Assembly: GCF_018129405.1 (NCBI RefSeq)
Contig: NZ_JAFCLP010000008.1
Location: 124,001 to 188,000 of the forward strand
DNA from: Bradyrhizobium iriomotense
GTDB taxonomy: Bacteria > Pseudomonadota > Alphaproteobacteria > Rhizobiales > Xanthobacteraceae
DNA length: 64,000 nucleotides
Direction of reading: 5' to 3'
Shown here: positions 7,690 to 16,811 of the stretch, piece after piece
Position numbering within the stretch: the first letter of the stretch is position 1
Layout of the letters: each line of letters starts with the position of its first letter
Notes under the pieces: model-generated
Told to the model about the DNA's origin: nothing
What the model saw: the letters and a program-made list of their open reading frames with translations, nothing else
The model's database searches: none
Made by a program: the position numbers and the translations under genes

Positions 7690-8426
7690 AGGAGCGCGAC
7701 ACCCGAGACGAACAGCAGCGCGAGCACGATCTTGCGGAACACGGCCTCGTCGATCCGGCCGAACAGTTTCAGCCCCAGCCACGTGCCGGCGAACAGGAAC
7801 GGCAGGCCGAGCGCGAACAGCTTGACGGTGTCGAGCGTGAGCGATCCCTTGACGCCGAGCCAGAGCGCCGCCATGGCGAACACCACGACCGCGACCGGCT
7901 GAAACGTGGCACGCTGCGCGTCCTTGGGCAGGCCTCGCAGGTTGCACCAGATGGTGACGACGATGCCGGCAAGGCCGGTCAGCCCGCCGAGCAGGCCGTT
8001 GACGAAACCGACCGTCATATCTGCGGCCGGCGGGACGACGGCCGCGAGTTTGAGCTGCGGCCGGAAGAATGCGTACAGACTATAGGCGATCAGAATAGCT
8101 CCAACCGCGATGCGGACGCTCTTCGGGTCGGCCCAAGTCAGAAGCGACACCCCGGCCGGCACGCCAAGGACGGCGCCGATCACAAAGGGCCACAGCCGGC
8201 GCCAGTCGAGCGCCGCGCGCAGCTTCCAGACTGAGTAACCCTGCACCAGAAGGCCGAAACCGACGATCAGGCTGGCGCTCTGAAGCGGCGTCAGCACGTA
8301 AAGCCACAACGATGCCGCGACGAGGCCGAAGGCGAAGCCGGAGAGACCGGCGACGAACGCGCCGGCGAAGGTGGCCAACAGAAAAAGCGGAAGCTCGATC
8401 GCGATCCCGTCCATTGCTCGCTCCAT
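7683..8426 (-). CDS. TauE/SafE-family anion (sulfite/sulfonate) exporter
   Basis: The 247-residue integral membrane protein has about seven to eight hydrophobic segments in two homologous halves, with the family's FVAGLSGFAFGLVA and VNGLLGGLTGLAG glycine-rich helices. TauE/SafE proteins export sulfite, sulfoacetate or related anions across the inner membrane. An alternative ATG lies four codons in (8414). It is convergent with the porin and stands alone, so its substrate is open. Confidence 0.88.
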   Translation of the reverse strand: MERAMDGIAIELPLFLLATFAGAFVAGLSGFAFGLVAASLWLYVLTPLQSASLIVGFGLLVQGYSVWKLRAALDWRRLWPFVIGAVLGVPAGVSLLTWADPKSVRIAVGAILIAYSLYAFFRPQLKLAAVVPPAADMTVGFVNGLLGGLTGLAGIVVTIWCNLRGLPKDAQRATFQPVAVVVFAMAALWLGVKGSLTLDTVKLFALGLPFLFAGTWLGLKLFGRIDEAVFRKIVLALLFVSGVALLF

Positions 8427-8530
8427 AGATCAGCGAGCAGCGCTTGCGTGGGATCACCACTTCACGGGGAGGCTGCGACATCCCCAGGATGCAAGTCTAG
8501 GTGAAGCTCGTTCCTTCCACAATGACCTTG

Positions 8531-10606
8531 TTACGCTGCCCGGATCGCGTCCAGGAATTTTCCGACCTCGGTCTTGAGACGCGTGCTCTCGCCCGACAGC
8601 GACCTGGCGGAGGCGAGGACGTTGGCGGAGGCCGATCCGGTCTGGCTCGCGCCGTGCTGCACGTCGACGATGCTGGCGGAGACCTGCTGGGTGCCGCGCG
8701 CCGCCTGCTGCACGTTGCGGGAAATCTCGCGCGTCGCCGCGCCCTGCTCCTCGACCGCCGAGGCGATGGCGGATGCGATCTCCGACATCCGCGTGATGGT
8801 GTCGCCGATCGCCTTGATGGCGCCGACGGAATCCTCGGTCGCCGCCTGGATGCCTGAGATCTGCTGGCTGATCTCGCCGGTGGCCTTGGCGGTCTGTTCG
8901 GCCAGCGCCTTGACCTCGGAGGCGACCACCGCGAAGCCGCGTCCGGCCTCGCCGGCCCGCGCCGCCTCGATGGTGGCGTTCAGCGCCAGGAGATTGGTCT
9001 GCCCCGCGATCTGGCTGATGAGCTCGACGACGTCGCCGATCCGCCCCGCGGCCTTGGCGAGCTCGCCGACATGGTCGTTGGTCCGCTCGGCCTGCTGCAC
9101 GGCTTCGCCGGCAACGCGCGCGGAGTCCTGGACCTGCCGGCTGATCTCGTCGACCGACGAGGCCATTTCCTCGGCCGCCGCGGCAACGGTCTGCACGTTG
9201 GTGGAGGCCTGTTCGGACGCGGCTGCGACGGTCGCGGTGACCTGCTCGGACTGTTCGGCCGTGCTCGTCAGCGTTCCCGCCGACACTTCGAGCTCTGAGG
9301 ACGCCGACGCGACGGTGTTGATGACGTCCCCGATCATGGTCTCGAAATCGCGCGCGATCTGGTCCATGCGCTGGCTGCGCTTGAGCTTCGCCTCGGCCTC
9401 GATCGCGGCCGCTTCGTCGGCGGCCTTCTTGGCGAGGAGCGAATCCTTGAAGTGCTGGAGCGAGCCCGCCACCTGGCCGATCTCGTCATTGCGGCCTGTC
9501 GCCGGAATCTCGACGTCATGCCGTCCGGCGGCGAGCGTGCCGATCACGTCGGCTAGTCTTGCCAGCGGCGTCACCACGCGGCTGCGCAGCATCATGGTCA
9601 CGCCGCCGAGCGTGCCGAGCAGCGCCAGCACTGCGACGCCCGCAAGCGCCAGCATCGCCAGCGCGCCGTCACGCGAGGCCGAGGCGCGCTCACCCGCTTC
9701 CGCGAGCGCAGCGTCACGCACGCCATAGAACATCTGGATAGCCGGCACGATGACGCTGGCGAGTTCTTCGGCGCTGATCCCATATTTGCCGTCTGCTCTC
9801 GCCGCAGGCATCTCCTTGTCCACAACGGGCGCTGCTTTTCCGAAATAGGATTCCGTCGCTGCCTTGAACGCGGCGGCGATACGAGGCGGGCTTCCAAGCT
9901 GATCGATGCCGGCCTCGATGCGCTCGCGGTCGGCCTCGACGCGGCCCTGCATGCGATCCATCAGCGAGAATTCGGCCGCCGTGAGCGGCCGGCGTGCGCT
10001 CAGCGCCGGCGACAGCGAGGCGGCGCGGCTGCCGGCCGAAACACGCAGATCCTGCGCCGTTCGCGCCAGGTTCAATAGCGCCGCAAGCGAGGAATCGGCA
10101 TTGATGACCTTGGCTTCGAGGCGGTTCATGACCGGTTCGATGCCGGCGAGGATCTCGGCGACGCCGGGCAGGAAGCCCTTGATCGCAGAACTGTCGCGTG
10201 CAGCCAGAGGAACGCTCATCGCGCGATCTGCGGCCGTGCTGATCTCCTTCAGCCGCCGCGCGGCACGATCGAGATTTTCGGCCATCGCGGCGCCGTCATC
10301 CAGCACCATGATGGCGCGCCTGGCGGCCTCGAATGCGGTTTCGGCGGCTTTGGCTGCCTTCGCGGCAGCGTCGATCTGCGCCTGCGTGGCGGCGCCTTCC
10401 TGGAAGATCGGTCCGATGTACGGCGCGCGGAGGCCGGCGACCTGCTGGCTGACCATCAGGGTCGCACCAAAAGCGTCGACCGCCCTGATCGCGTCGGAGC
10501 GGTTCGTGAAGATGCGCGCCTGGGGTATCAGCACCTCGGCGCCGAGGATGACTGCAAAAACCGTCACCGTCAGCATCGACAGCGCGAAAAGCTTCCCGAT
10601 CCGCAT
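8531..10606 (-). CDS. Methyl-accepting chemotaxis protein
   Basis: The 691-residue receptor has an N-terminal membrane helix (residues ~8-28), a largely helical periplasmic sensor of about 290 residues, a second membrane helix ([17 protein letters not shown]), a HAMP linker ([17 protein letters not shown]...[13 protein letters not shown]) and the conserved signalling hairpin ([20 protein letters not shown] followed by [20 protein letters not shown]). It should bind CheA/CheW and bias flagellar rotation. There is no C-terminal CheR-tethering pentapeptide, as in many alphaproteobacterial receptors. The ligand is unknown, and no other che genes are nearby. Confidence 0.93.
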   Translation of the reverse strand: MRIGKLFALSMLTVTVFAVILGAEVLIPQARIFTNRSDAIRAVDAFGATLMVSQQVAGLRAPYIGPIFQEGAATQAQIDAAAKAAKAAETAFEAARRAIMVLDDGAAMAENLDRAARRLKEISTAADRAMSVPLAARDSSAIKGFLPGVAEILAGIEPVMNRLEAKVINADSSLAALLNLARTAQDLRVSAGSRAASLSPALSARRPLTAAEFSLMDRMQGRVEADRERIEAGIDQLGSPPRIAAAFKAATESYFGKAAPVVDKEMPAARADGKYGISAEELASVIVPAIQMFYGVRDAALAEAGERASASRDGALAMLALAGVAVLALLGTLGGVTMMLRSRVVTPLARLADVIGTLAAGRHDVEIPATGRNDEIGQVAGSLQHFKDSLLAKKAADEAAAIEAEAKLKRSQRMDQIARDFETMIGDVINTVASASSELEVSAGTLTSTAEQSEQVTATVAAASEQASTNVQTVAAAAEEMASSVDEISRQVQDSARVAGEAVQQAERTNDHVGELAKAAGRIGDVVELISQIAGQTNLLALNATIEAARAGEAGRGFAVVASEVKALAEQTAKATGEISQQISGIQAATEDSVGAIKAIGDTITRMSEIASAIASAVEEQGAATREISRNVQQAARGTQQVSASIVDVQHGASQTGSASANVLASARSLSGESTRLKTEVGKFLDAIRAA

Positions 10607-10849
10607 CCCCGGTCCCCCAAATGCATTTACAAATGCGGAGAACCTAGCCAGCGGCCACTAAGGCCCCGTTAAGCACGTGCCCGTAGTTCCGCGGATGTCA
10701 TGTCGTCGCAGACCGCCCGGAACACAGTCCGTCACGCGGTTCCCTCGCGGTGATGGATGCGACAGAATTGCCAGCATTTCCGCACTGAATACCTATATCA
10801 ATGCGTGTGCCGGCAGCCGCCTGCCATACTTGCTTACCTCGGAACGTCA

Positions 10850-12145
10850 ATGCTCTCGGTCGAAATCGTCATCGTCGTCGTCCTGATCGTCATCAACGGC
10901 CTCCTGTCCATGTCGGAGCTGGCGGTGGTCTCGTCTCGCCCGGCCCGCCTCTCGCTGCTCGCAGCCAAGGGCGTGCGCGGCGCCGAGCGGGCGCTGACGC
11001 TGGCGGCCGATCCCGGAAAATTCCTCTCGACGGTGCAGATCGGCATCACGCTGGTCGGCGTGCTCTCGGGCGCCTTCTCCGGCGCGACGCTCGGGCAGCG
11101 GCTGACGCAATGGCTGATCGAGCTCGGCCTGTCCTCAGGCATTGCCGACATCGTTGGCGTCGGCCTCGTCGTCACGCTCATCACCTACGCCACCCTGATC
11201 GTCGGCGAGCTGGTGCCGAAGCAGGTGGCGCTGCGCGACCCCGAGAGCATCGCAGTCAGGGTCGCGCCGGCGATGCACCTGCTGGCGAAGATATCGCTGC
11301 CGCTCGTCTTCCTGCTCGACGTCTCCGGCAAGCTGATCCTCACGCTGCTCGGCCGCGGCGGCAGGGCCGAGGAGAAGGTTTCGGAAGACGAGATCCATCA
11401 CCTCGTCAGCGAAGCCGAGAGCGCGGGCGTGCTCGAGCCCGGCGAGAAGGAGATGATCGCCGGCGTGATGCGGCTCGGCGATCGGCCGGTCGGCGCCGTC
11501 ATGACGCCGCGCACGGAGGTCGACGAGATCGATTTGAACGACTCGCCGGAAACCATTCAGGAGATCATCGCGAAGAGCCCGCATTCGCGCTTTCCGGCTT
11601 CCGACGGCGATCGCGACAAGCCGATCGGCGTGCTCCAGGCCAAGGACCTGCTGGTCGCGTACATGAACGAACGCACGCCCGACCTGCGGGCGCTGGTCCG
11701 CGAAGCGCCGAGCATTCCGGCGTCGGCGGATGCCCGCGACGTGCTCACGATCCTGAAGGCTGCTCCGGTTCACGTCGGCTTCGTCTATGACGAGTACGGC
11801 GCCTTCGAAGGCGTGGTCACCGCGGCCGACATCCTGGAATCGATCGTCGGCGCGTTCCATTCCGAGGAAGGCCCGCCGGAGCCGGCTTACGTCAAGCGCG
11901 CGGACGAATCGCTGCTGGTCGCCGGCTGGATGCCGGTCGACGAATTCGGCGAGCTGCTCGGCATCGAGCTGCCGCCGCATCGCTTCAACACGGTGGCGGG
12001 CCTCGTGCTGCAGCAATTCAGCATGCTGCCCGATGTCGGCGACGCCTTCGACCTCGGCGGCTGGCATATCGAGGTGGTCGATCTCGACGGCCGGCGGATC
12101 GACAAGATTCTGGCGAGCCGGCGGGGTGAGCAGGCGGCGGCGTGA
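10850..12145 (+). CDS. HlyC/CorC-family transporter (CNNM/DUF21-CBS-CorC_HlyC)
   Basis: The 431-residue protein begins with a DUF21/CNNM membrane domain (IVIVVVLIVINGLLSMSELA, PKQVALRDPE), followed by paired CBS domains (MTPRTEVDEIDLN; YDEYGAFEGVVT) and a C-terminal CorC_HlyC domain (GWMPVDEFGELLG...HIEVVDLDGRRIDKI). The family is linked to Mg2+/Co2+ efflux. The old name haemolysin is misleading. The start at 10850 places the first membrane helix immediately at the N-terminus; the longer open frame upstream has no such character. Confidence 0.9.
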   Translation: MLSVEIVIVVVLIVINGLLSMSELAVVSSRPARLSLLAAKGVRGAERALTLAADPGKFLSTVQIGITLVGVLSGAFSGATLGQRLTQWLIELGLSSGIADIVGVGLVVTLITYATLIVGELVPKQVALRDPESIAVRVAPAMHLLAKISLPLVFLLDVSGKLILTLLGRGGRAEEKVSEDEIHHLVSEAESAGVLEPGEKEMIAGVMRLGDRPVGAVMTPRTEVDEIDLNDSPETIQEIIAKSPHSRFPASDGDRDKPIGVLQAKDLLVAYMNERTPDLRALVREAPSIPASADARDVLTILKAAPVHVGFVYDEYGAFEGVVTAADILESIVGAFHSEEGPPEPAYVKRADESLLVAGWMPVDEFGELLGIELPPHRFNTVAGLVLQQFSMLPDVGDAFDLGGWHIEVVDLDGRRIDKILASRRGEQAAA

Positions 12146-12170
12146 GGTGAGGACGCTAAACTCTCCACGT

Positions 12171-12301
12171 GTCGTCCCGGCGAAGGCCGGGACCCATAGC
12201 CACATGATTGAGTTTGGCGATGACTGGCAATTGCACGGTACTGCTACCTGCACATTGCCGATAAATCACGCGGTATGGGTCCCGGCCTTCGCCGGGACGA
12301 C
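12171..12301. repeat. Long-armed palindromic intergenic repeat (family A)
   Basis: A 28-base arm starting GTCGTCCCGGCGAAGGCCGG (12171-12198) is matched by its exact inverted copy ending in the reverse complement (12274-12301), with about 75 bases between. The same arms recur at 14564, 25804, 28379, 51107, 53652, 58159 and 63929 in this window. Confidence 0.9.
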
Positions 12302-12345
12302 AGCGGAGTTTGTGGTCGGCACCCACGCCAAACCGCCAGACCCCC

Positions 12346-12585
12346 TCACCCGAACCTCACCCCGATCCGCTTTTCCTTGCGCCAGACCACGGTGCAGGGC
12401 AGATGCGTTCCCTCGGCCTGGATGAATAGGGTGAAGTGTTCGGGGATGCCGACCGGACTGGTGACGTCGAGCGCCGCGCCGGTGTCCGAGAAATTGCGAA
12501 CGGTGCAGTCGATCGCGCCGCCGCCGAACTCGATCGTTCCGGCCTTCAGCACCCGATGCCTGGCTTTGTTGCGGCGCTCGTCCAT
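12346..12585 (-). CDS. PilZ-domain protein (single domain)
   Basis: The 79-residue protein is one short PilZ domain. It has an N-terminal RRNKARHRV basic segment, the DCTVRNFSDTGAAL strand-turn that corresponds to the D/NxSxxG c-di-GMP motif, and a C-terminal VVWRKEKRIGVRFG strand. The N-terminal RxxxR is present in modified form (RRNKAR). It probably binds c-di-GMP or acts as an adaptor. It is monocistronic between two repeats and convergent with the CBS protein. Single-domain PilZ proteins are numerous in Bradyrhizobium-like genomes. Confidence 0.85.
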   Translation of the reverse strand: MDERRNKARHRVLKAGTIEFGGGAIDCTVRNFSDTGAALDVTSPVGIPEHFTLFIQAEGTHLPCTVVWRKEKRIGVRFG

Positions 12586-12646
12586 AGGGTGAATTTACAC
12601 CCAAAGTTGAAGTAAATGCTAATTGCCAGCCTCGCTCGCGGTGAAT

Positions 12647-14368
12647 TTACACGAACGGGCCCAACGTGGCCGCGGGCGGAGCGATCACCGCCGGCTGAAA
12701 CGTCTCCGCCCGTGCCATCCGCCAGGCGTCGGCGAACCGCGGGTCTTCGGTGCCTTCGAGCAGCTCGCCGGGGCGCAGCGCCGGATAGAGCTGTGCGAAG
12801 GATTTGACCTGGGTCGTCGACGTCCGCTGGTTGAAATGGATCGGGCGCAGCTGCTGCGGATGCTCGAGGCCGGCCGCGGCGATCAACTCGGTCAGCGAGT
12901 GCAGCGTCGCATGGTGATAATTGTGCACGCGGTCGATCTTGAGCGGCACGTAGAGCGCGCGCGCCCGGGTCGGGTCCTGCGTCGCAACACCGGTCGGGCA
13001 GCGGTCGGTGTGGCAGCTCAGCGACTGGATGCAGCCGAGCGAGAACATGAAGCCGCGCGCCGAATTGCACCAGTCGGCGCCGATCGCCATCGCGCGTGCC
13101 ATATCGAAGGCGGTGGCGATCTTGCCGGAGGCGCCGATCTTGATGCGGTCGCGCGCATTGATGCCGACCAGCGCGTTGTGGACGAAATTGACGCCCTCGC
13201 GCATCGGCATGCCCAGATGGTCCATGAACTCCAGCGGCGCCGCGCCGGTGCCGCCTTCATTGCCGTCGACAACGATGAAATCAGGATAGATGCCGGTCTG
13301 AAGCATCGCCTTGCAGATCGCCAGGAATTCCCAGGGATGACCGATGCACAGCTTGAACCCGGCCGGCTTGCCGCCGGACAGGCGCCGCATCTCCGCGATG
13401 AACTGCATCATGCCAACAGGCGTAGAGAAGGCGCGGTGCGAGGCCGGCGAGATGCAGTCCTCCCCCATGGCGACGCCGCGGATCTTGGAAATCTCCTCCG
13501 AGACCTTCGCCGCCGGCAGCACGCCGCCATGGCCGGGCTTGGCGCCCTGGCTGATCTTGAGCTCGACCATCTTGATCTGGTCCTGGCCGGCGACGCGCGC
13601 GAACGCTTCGGGATCGAAGGAGCCGTCGAGATGACGGCAGCCGAAATAGCCGGAGCCGATCTCCCAGATGATGTCGCCGCCCATCTCTGCGTGATAGGGG
13701 CTGAAGCCGCCCTCGCCGGTGTCGTGCGCGAAGCCGCCCTTCCTGGCGCCGGCATTCAGCGCCCGCACCGCGTTCGGGCTCAGCGCGCCAAAGCTCATCG
13801 CGGAGACGTTGAACACCGAGGCCGAGTAGGGCTTCTTGCAGTCGGGCCCGCCGATGGTGATGCGGAATTTCTCCTCGGCGTGCGCCTTCGGCGAGACCGA
13901 GTGATGCATCCACTCATAGCCCTCACGGTAGACGTCCTCCTGGGTCCCGAACGGACGCTTGTCGAGCTCCATCTTGGCGCGCTGATAGACCACCGCGCGG
14001 GTGTCGCGCGAGAACGGCATGCCGTCCTTTTCGCTCTCGAAGAAATACTGCCGCATCTCGGGGCGGATCTCTTCGAGCAGGAAGCGGATATGCGCCGAGA
14101 TCGGGTAGTTGCGCAGCACCGCGTGGCTCTTCTGCAAGAGGTCGCGGACGCCGAGCAGCGTCAGGGCGCCGAAGATCAGGATCGGGATCAGCAGGATGTC
14201 CGAGATCTTGTGGTCGGCGATGCCGATGCCGATCAGGAGCGCGGTGACGACCGCGCAGATCGTCAGCACGATGAAGCGCGGCGAGAATGGCAGCAGCAGG
14301 GTCTCCATGACCCCCTCCTCCGCCAGTGCCAGACGTTTGGGCGATTCCTGCATTTTATTGTCGGCCAC
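12647..14368 (-). CDS. FMN-binding glutamate-synthase-like (GltB2 domain) protein
   Basis: The 573-residue protein has two hydrophobic N-terminal segments (residues ~28-80) followed by the FMN/Fe-S TIM-barrel domain of glutamate synthase. Visible features are MSFGALSPNAVRALN, GEGGFSPYH, KISQGAKPGHGG, DGNEGGTGAAPLEFMDHLG and the Cys cluster CIQSLSCHTDRCPTGVATQDP for a 3Fe-4S centre. It lacks the glutaminase domain of full GltB. Family members are poorly characterised membrane-associated oxidoreductases. The ferredoxin-NADP reductase gene upstream in the same direction could supply electrons (inference). Confidence 0.88.
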   Translation of the reverse strand: MADNKMQESPKRLALAEEGVMETLLLPFSPRFIVLTICAVVTALLIGIGIADHKISDILLIPILIFGALTLLGVRDLLQKSHAVLRNYPISAHIRFLLEEIRPEMRQYFFESEKDGMPFSRDTRAVVYQRAKMELDKRPFGTQEDVYREGYEWMHHSVSPKAHAEEKFRITIGGPDCKKPYSASVFNVSAMSFGALSPNAVRALNAGARKGGFAHDTGEGGFSPYHAEMGGDIIWEIGSGYFGCRHLDGSFDPEAFARVAGQDQIKMVELKISQGAKPGHGGVLPAAKVSEEISKIRGVAMGEDCISPASHRAFSTPVGMMQFIAEMRRLSGGKPAGFKLCIGHPWEFLAICKAMLQTGIYPDFIVVDGNEGGTGAAPLEFMDHLGMPMREGVNFVHNALVGINARDRIKIGASGKIATAFDMARAMAIGADWCNSARGFMFSLGCIQSLSCHTDRCPTGVATQDPTRARALYVPLKIDRVHNYHHATLHSLTELIAAAGLEHPQQLRPIHFNQRTSTTQVKSFAQLYPALRPGELLEGTEDPRFADAWRMARAETFQPAVIAPPAATLGPFV

Positions 14369-14704
14369 GATCCCATCCTCTCGCCGGCATGAGGCGGTAC
14401 GATACGCCCGCCCCTGTCATACGGATATGACGCGGCCCTTGTTTCAGGCTAGCGAAATCCGCCGGCGCAGATCAATCCGCCGAGAGGTTAGGCTTTTGCA
14501 GCGCAGCAGAGGGGGCGGGAATAGCAGGAGCAGCTAGCGGGGCAAGACGCCTTAGCCACCGCCGTCGTCCTGGCGAAAGCCAGGACCCATTACCCCTAAA
14601 CGGGGTTGTTGCGAAGACTGACAACAGCCAGTCTTCGCCAAACTTGATTCGGTGCGTATGGGTCCTGGCATTCGCCAGGACGACACCGAAATAACGAGCG
14701 GCGC
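14369..14704. other. Gene-free interval holding a family A repeat
   Basis: The 336 bases between the ferredoxin reductase and the glutamate-synthase-like gene contain one palindromic repeat (14564-14684). Nothing else is recognisable, and no open frame has coding character. Confidence 0.6.
14564..14684. repeat. Palindromic intergenic repeat (family A, CTGG variant)
   Basis: Arms GTCGTCCTGGCGAAAGCCAG... (from 14564) and ...CTGGCATTCGCCAGGACGAC (to 14684) pair with one mismatch. The core holds TGGCGAAGACTGGCTG-like sequence, shared in form with other copies. It is the same family as the 12171 copy, with T in place of C in the arm. Confidence 0.85.
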
Positions 14705-15478
14705 TTAGCGCTCGACGAAGGCCTTCTCGATCACGAAATGGCCGGGCTTGTTGCCGCTGCCTTCGATGAAGTCGCGGCTCTCGAACATCACCTTGAGCTC
14801 TTCGAGCATCGCCGGGCTGCCGCACATCATGATGCGGTCGGTCGCGATGTCGAGGGGCGACTGCCCGATGTCGTTGAAGATCTGCTCTGAGTTGATGAGG
14901 TCGGTGATGCGGCCGCGGTTCTTGAACGGCTCGCGGGTCACGGTCGGGTAGTAGACCAGCTTGTCGGCGAGCAGCTCGCCGAACAGCTCGTCCTCGCGCA
15001 GGGTCGCGACCAGCTTCTCGCCATAGGCGAGCTCGGAGACCTGGCGGCAGCCATGCACCAGCACGATGGACTCGAACTGGTCATAGACCTCGGGGTCCTT
15101 GATCAGGCTGGCGAACGGCGCAAGGCCGGTGCCGGTCGAGAGCAGCATCAGCCGCTTGCCGGGAAGCAGGTTGTCGGTGATCAGCGTGCCGGTGGCCTTG
15201 CGGCCGACCAGGATGGTGTCGCCTTCCTTGATCTTCTGGAGGCGCGAGGTGAGCGGACCGTCCTGCACCTTGATCGAGAAGAACTCGAGCTCTTCCTCGT
15301 GGTTGGCGCTCGCCATGCTGTAGGCGCGCAGCAGCGGACGACCGTCGACCTCGAGGCCGATCATCGCGAACTGGCCGTTCTGGAACCGGAAGCCGGTATC
15401 GCGCGTGGCGCGGAAGCTGAACAGCGTGTCGGTCCAGTGGTGGACGGAAAGAACCTTCTCTCGGTAAAACGCGCTCAT
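14705..15478 (-). CDS. fpr: Ferredoxin--NADP+ reductase
   Basis: The 257-residue flavoprotein has the FAD-binding RAYSMAS motif (RxYS), a GPLTSRL segment, the NADP-binding LLSTGTGLAPFASLI motif and a C-terminus ending KAFVER, typical of bacterial subclass FPR enzymes. It transfers electrons between NADPH and ferredoxin or flavodoxin for oxidative-stress defence, Fe-S assembly or biosynthesis. It stands alone, with a 390-base gap upstream that includes a small palindrome (15487-15499) just before the start. Confidence 0.93.
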   Translation of the reverse strand: MSAFYREKVLSVHHWTDTLFSFRATRDTGFRFQNGQFAMIGLEVDGRPLLRAYSMASANHEEELEFFSIKVQDGPLTSRLQKIKEGDTILVGRKATGTLITDNLLPGKRLMLLSTGTGLAPFASLIKDPEVYDQFESIVLVHGCRQVSELAYGEKLVATLREDELFGELLADKLVYYPTVTREPFKNRGRITDLINSEQIFNDIGQSPLDIATDRIMMCGSPAMLEELKVMFESRDFIEGSGNKPGHFVIEKAFVER

Positions 15479-15867
15479 GATTTTCGATATTCCGAATATT
15501 TGCGGTTTTAGGGCAAAAGCGTTGCCCGGCCCTGAAATCGGGGGCGGTCACCATTTGCCATGGCGGAGGATTTCGCGTGTGTGATCTACGCCATTGAGAC
15601 CAATAATCAACCTCGTTTCGGATGCAATTGATGCCGATCAAACCGGCATTTGCGGCAGAACTGGTCGCATCATTAATGAATCTGCTGCCGGGCGCGCGAA
15701 GCGGGCAATTTCTTTTCCCGCCAAGGCTCGATTGCAGCACTTAATTTCCGTCGCGCTCGCGAGAATTTCATTAAGAATAGCTCTGATTTTCACCCCGGTA
15801 CGGCGCCGATTCCCGCATTTTTGCGGCTTTTGGCGCCAGGAACGACCGAAACAGGCGACTGAAACGG
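15479..15867. other. Divergent 389-base gap, AT-richer than its surroundings
   Basis: The interval lies between divergent fpr and the ATP-grasp gene. It holds ATATTC-C-GAATAT (15487-15499) a few bases upstream of fpr and several AT-rich stretches suitable for promoters. No repeat, RNA gene or credible small gene is seen. Confidence 0.45.
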
Positions 15868-16671
15868 ATGGCTGGCAGCGAGCGGATCTTCGTCCAGGCG
15901 ATCAGGCGCTATTGCGCCCGCCACGGCATTGCGGTCGATGTCCGCGCCGGCGGCTGGCTGATCGCGATGCACCTCGGCGAGACGCGCCGCTTCGCCTTCG
16001 GCTACGATATCGGCCTCAACAGCGCGGTCGCGCATCGCCTCGCCAACGACAAATCGGCGACCGCCGAGGCGCTGACGCTGGCGGACGTGCCCTGCATTCC
16101 GCATCAGCTCTTCCTCAACCCGAGGCTGGGCGTGCACGTCGCCGGCCCGGGCTGGCGTGAAGCCATGCTGGCGCTGCTCGCGCAGAATCCGCAAGGCATC
16201 GTGATGAAGCCGAACGAGGGGACATCGGGGCGCTCGGTGTTCAAGGTGACGATGGTGGCAGAACTCGACCACGCGGCCCGCGAGGTTTTTTCGATGAGCA
16301 CGGGGCTCGTGATCTCGCCCTATGTCGCGATCGAGGAGGAGGTCCGTGTGGTGCTGCTCGATGACGTGCCCCTCGTCGTCTACAGCAAGCAGCGTGGCTC
16401 GGATTGGCGGCACAATCTCGATGCTGGTGCAAAGCCGGTGCTGCTGGAGGCCGGCGAGGCTCGCACGGCTTGCGTGAAGCTCGCGGTCGATGCCGCGCGC
16501 GCCATCGGCATCATCTTCGCTTCCATCGACGTGGTGCGCGTTGACGGCTCCTGGCGCGTGCTGGAGATCAACTCCGGCGTGATGATGGAAGCGCTGGCGA
16601 AACTGCATCCAGAACTGGTGCAGGCGACGTATGACGCGGCGCTGGACCGGGTGTTTGCTGAGGTAAGCTGA
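15868..16671 (+). CDS. ATP-grasp domain protein (RimK-like), substrate unknown
   Basis: The 267-residue protein has an N-terminal region with FAFGYDIGLNSAVAHRLANDKS, then the ATP-grasp core. This includes GIVMKPNEGTSGRSVFKV (nucleotide-binding Lys and Gly-rich loop), EEEVRVVLLDDVPLVVYSKQ and the metal-binding strand WRVLEINSGVMME. Such enzymes join a carboxylate to an amine or thiol using ATP. The LNSAVAHRLANDKS region resembles ligases acting on modified amino acids or peptides (cyanophycin-synthetase/RimK type). No partner gene (peptide or carrier) is adjacent, so the product is unknown. Confidence 0.75.
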   Translation: MAGSERIFVQAIRRYCARHGIAVDVRAGGWLIAMHLGETRRFAFGYDIGLNSAVAHRLANDKSATAEALTLADVPCIPHQLFLNPRLGVHVAGPGWREAMLALLAQNPQGIVMKPNEGTSGRSVFKVTMVAELDHAAREVFSMSTGLVISPYVAIEEEVRVVLLDDVPLVVYSKQRGSDWRHNLDAGAKPVLLEAGEARTACVKLAVDAARAIGIIFASIDVVRVDGSWRVLEINSGVMMEALAKLHPELVQATYDAALDRVFAEVS

Positions 16672-16677
16672 GCGCCT

Positions 16678-16811
16678 GCTTCCCTTCTCCCCTTGTGGGA
16701 GAAGGTGGCGCGAAGCGCCGGATGAGGGGTTCTCTCCACTCGCAACACCACTCGTGGGGATAGAGACCCCTCACCCGGCTTCGCTTTCGCGAAGCCACCC
16801 TCTCCCACAAG
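16678..16811. repeat. Intergenic repeat family C, right part displaced by IS insertion
   Basis: Two CTTCTCCCCTTGTGGGAGAAGG-like hairpins joined by GGCGCGAAGCGCCGGATGAGG belong to a family seen again at 57138-57264. The right hairpin is split. Its left arm CCTCTCCC-ACAAG ends at 16811, and the rest (GGGAGAGGGTG) resumes after 17998, on the far side of the IS element. Confidence 0.75.
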
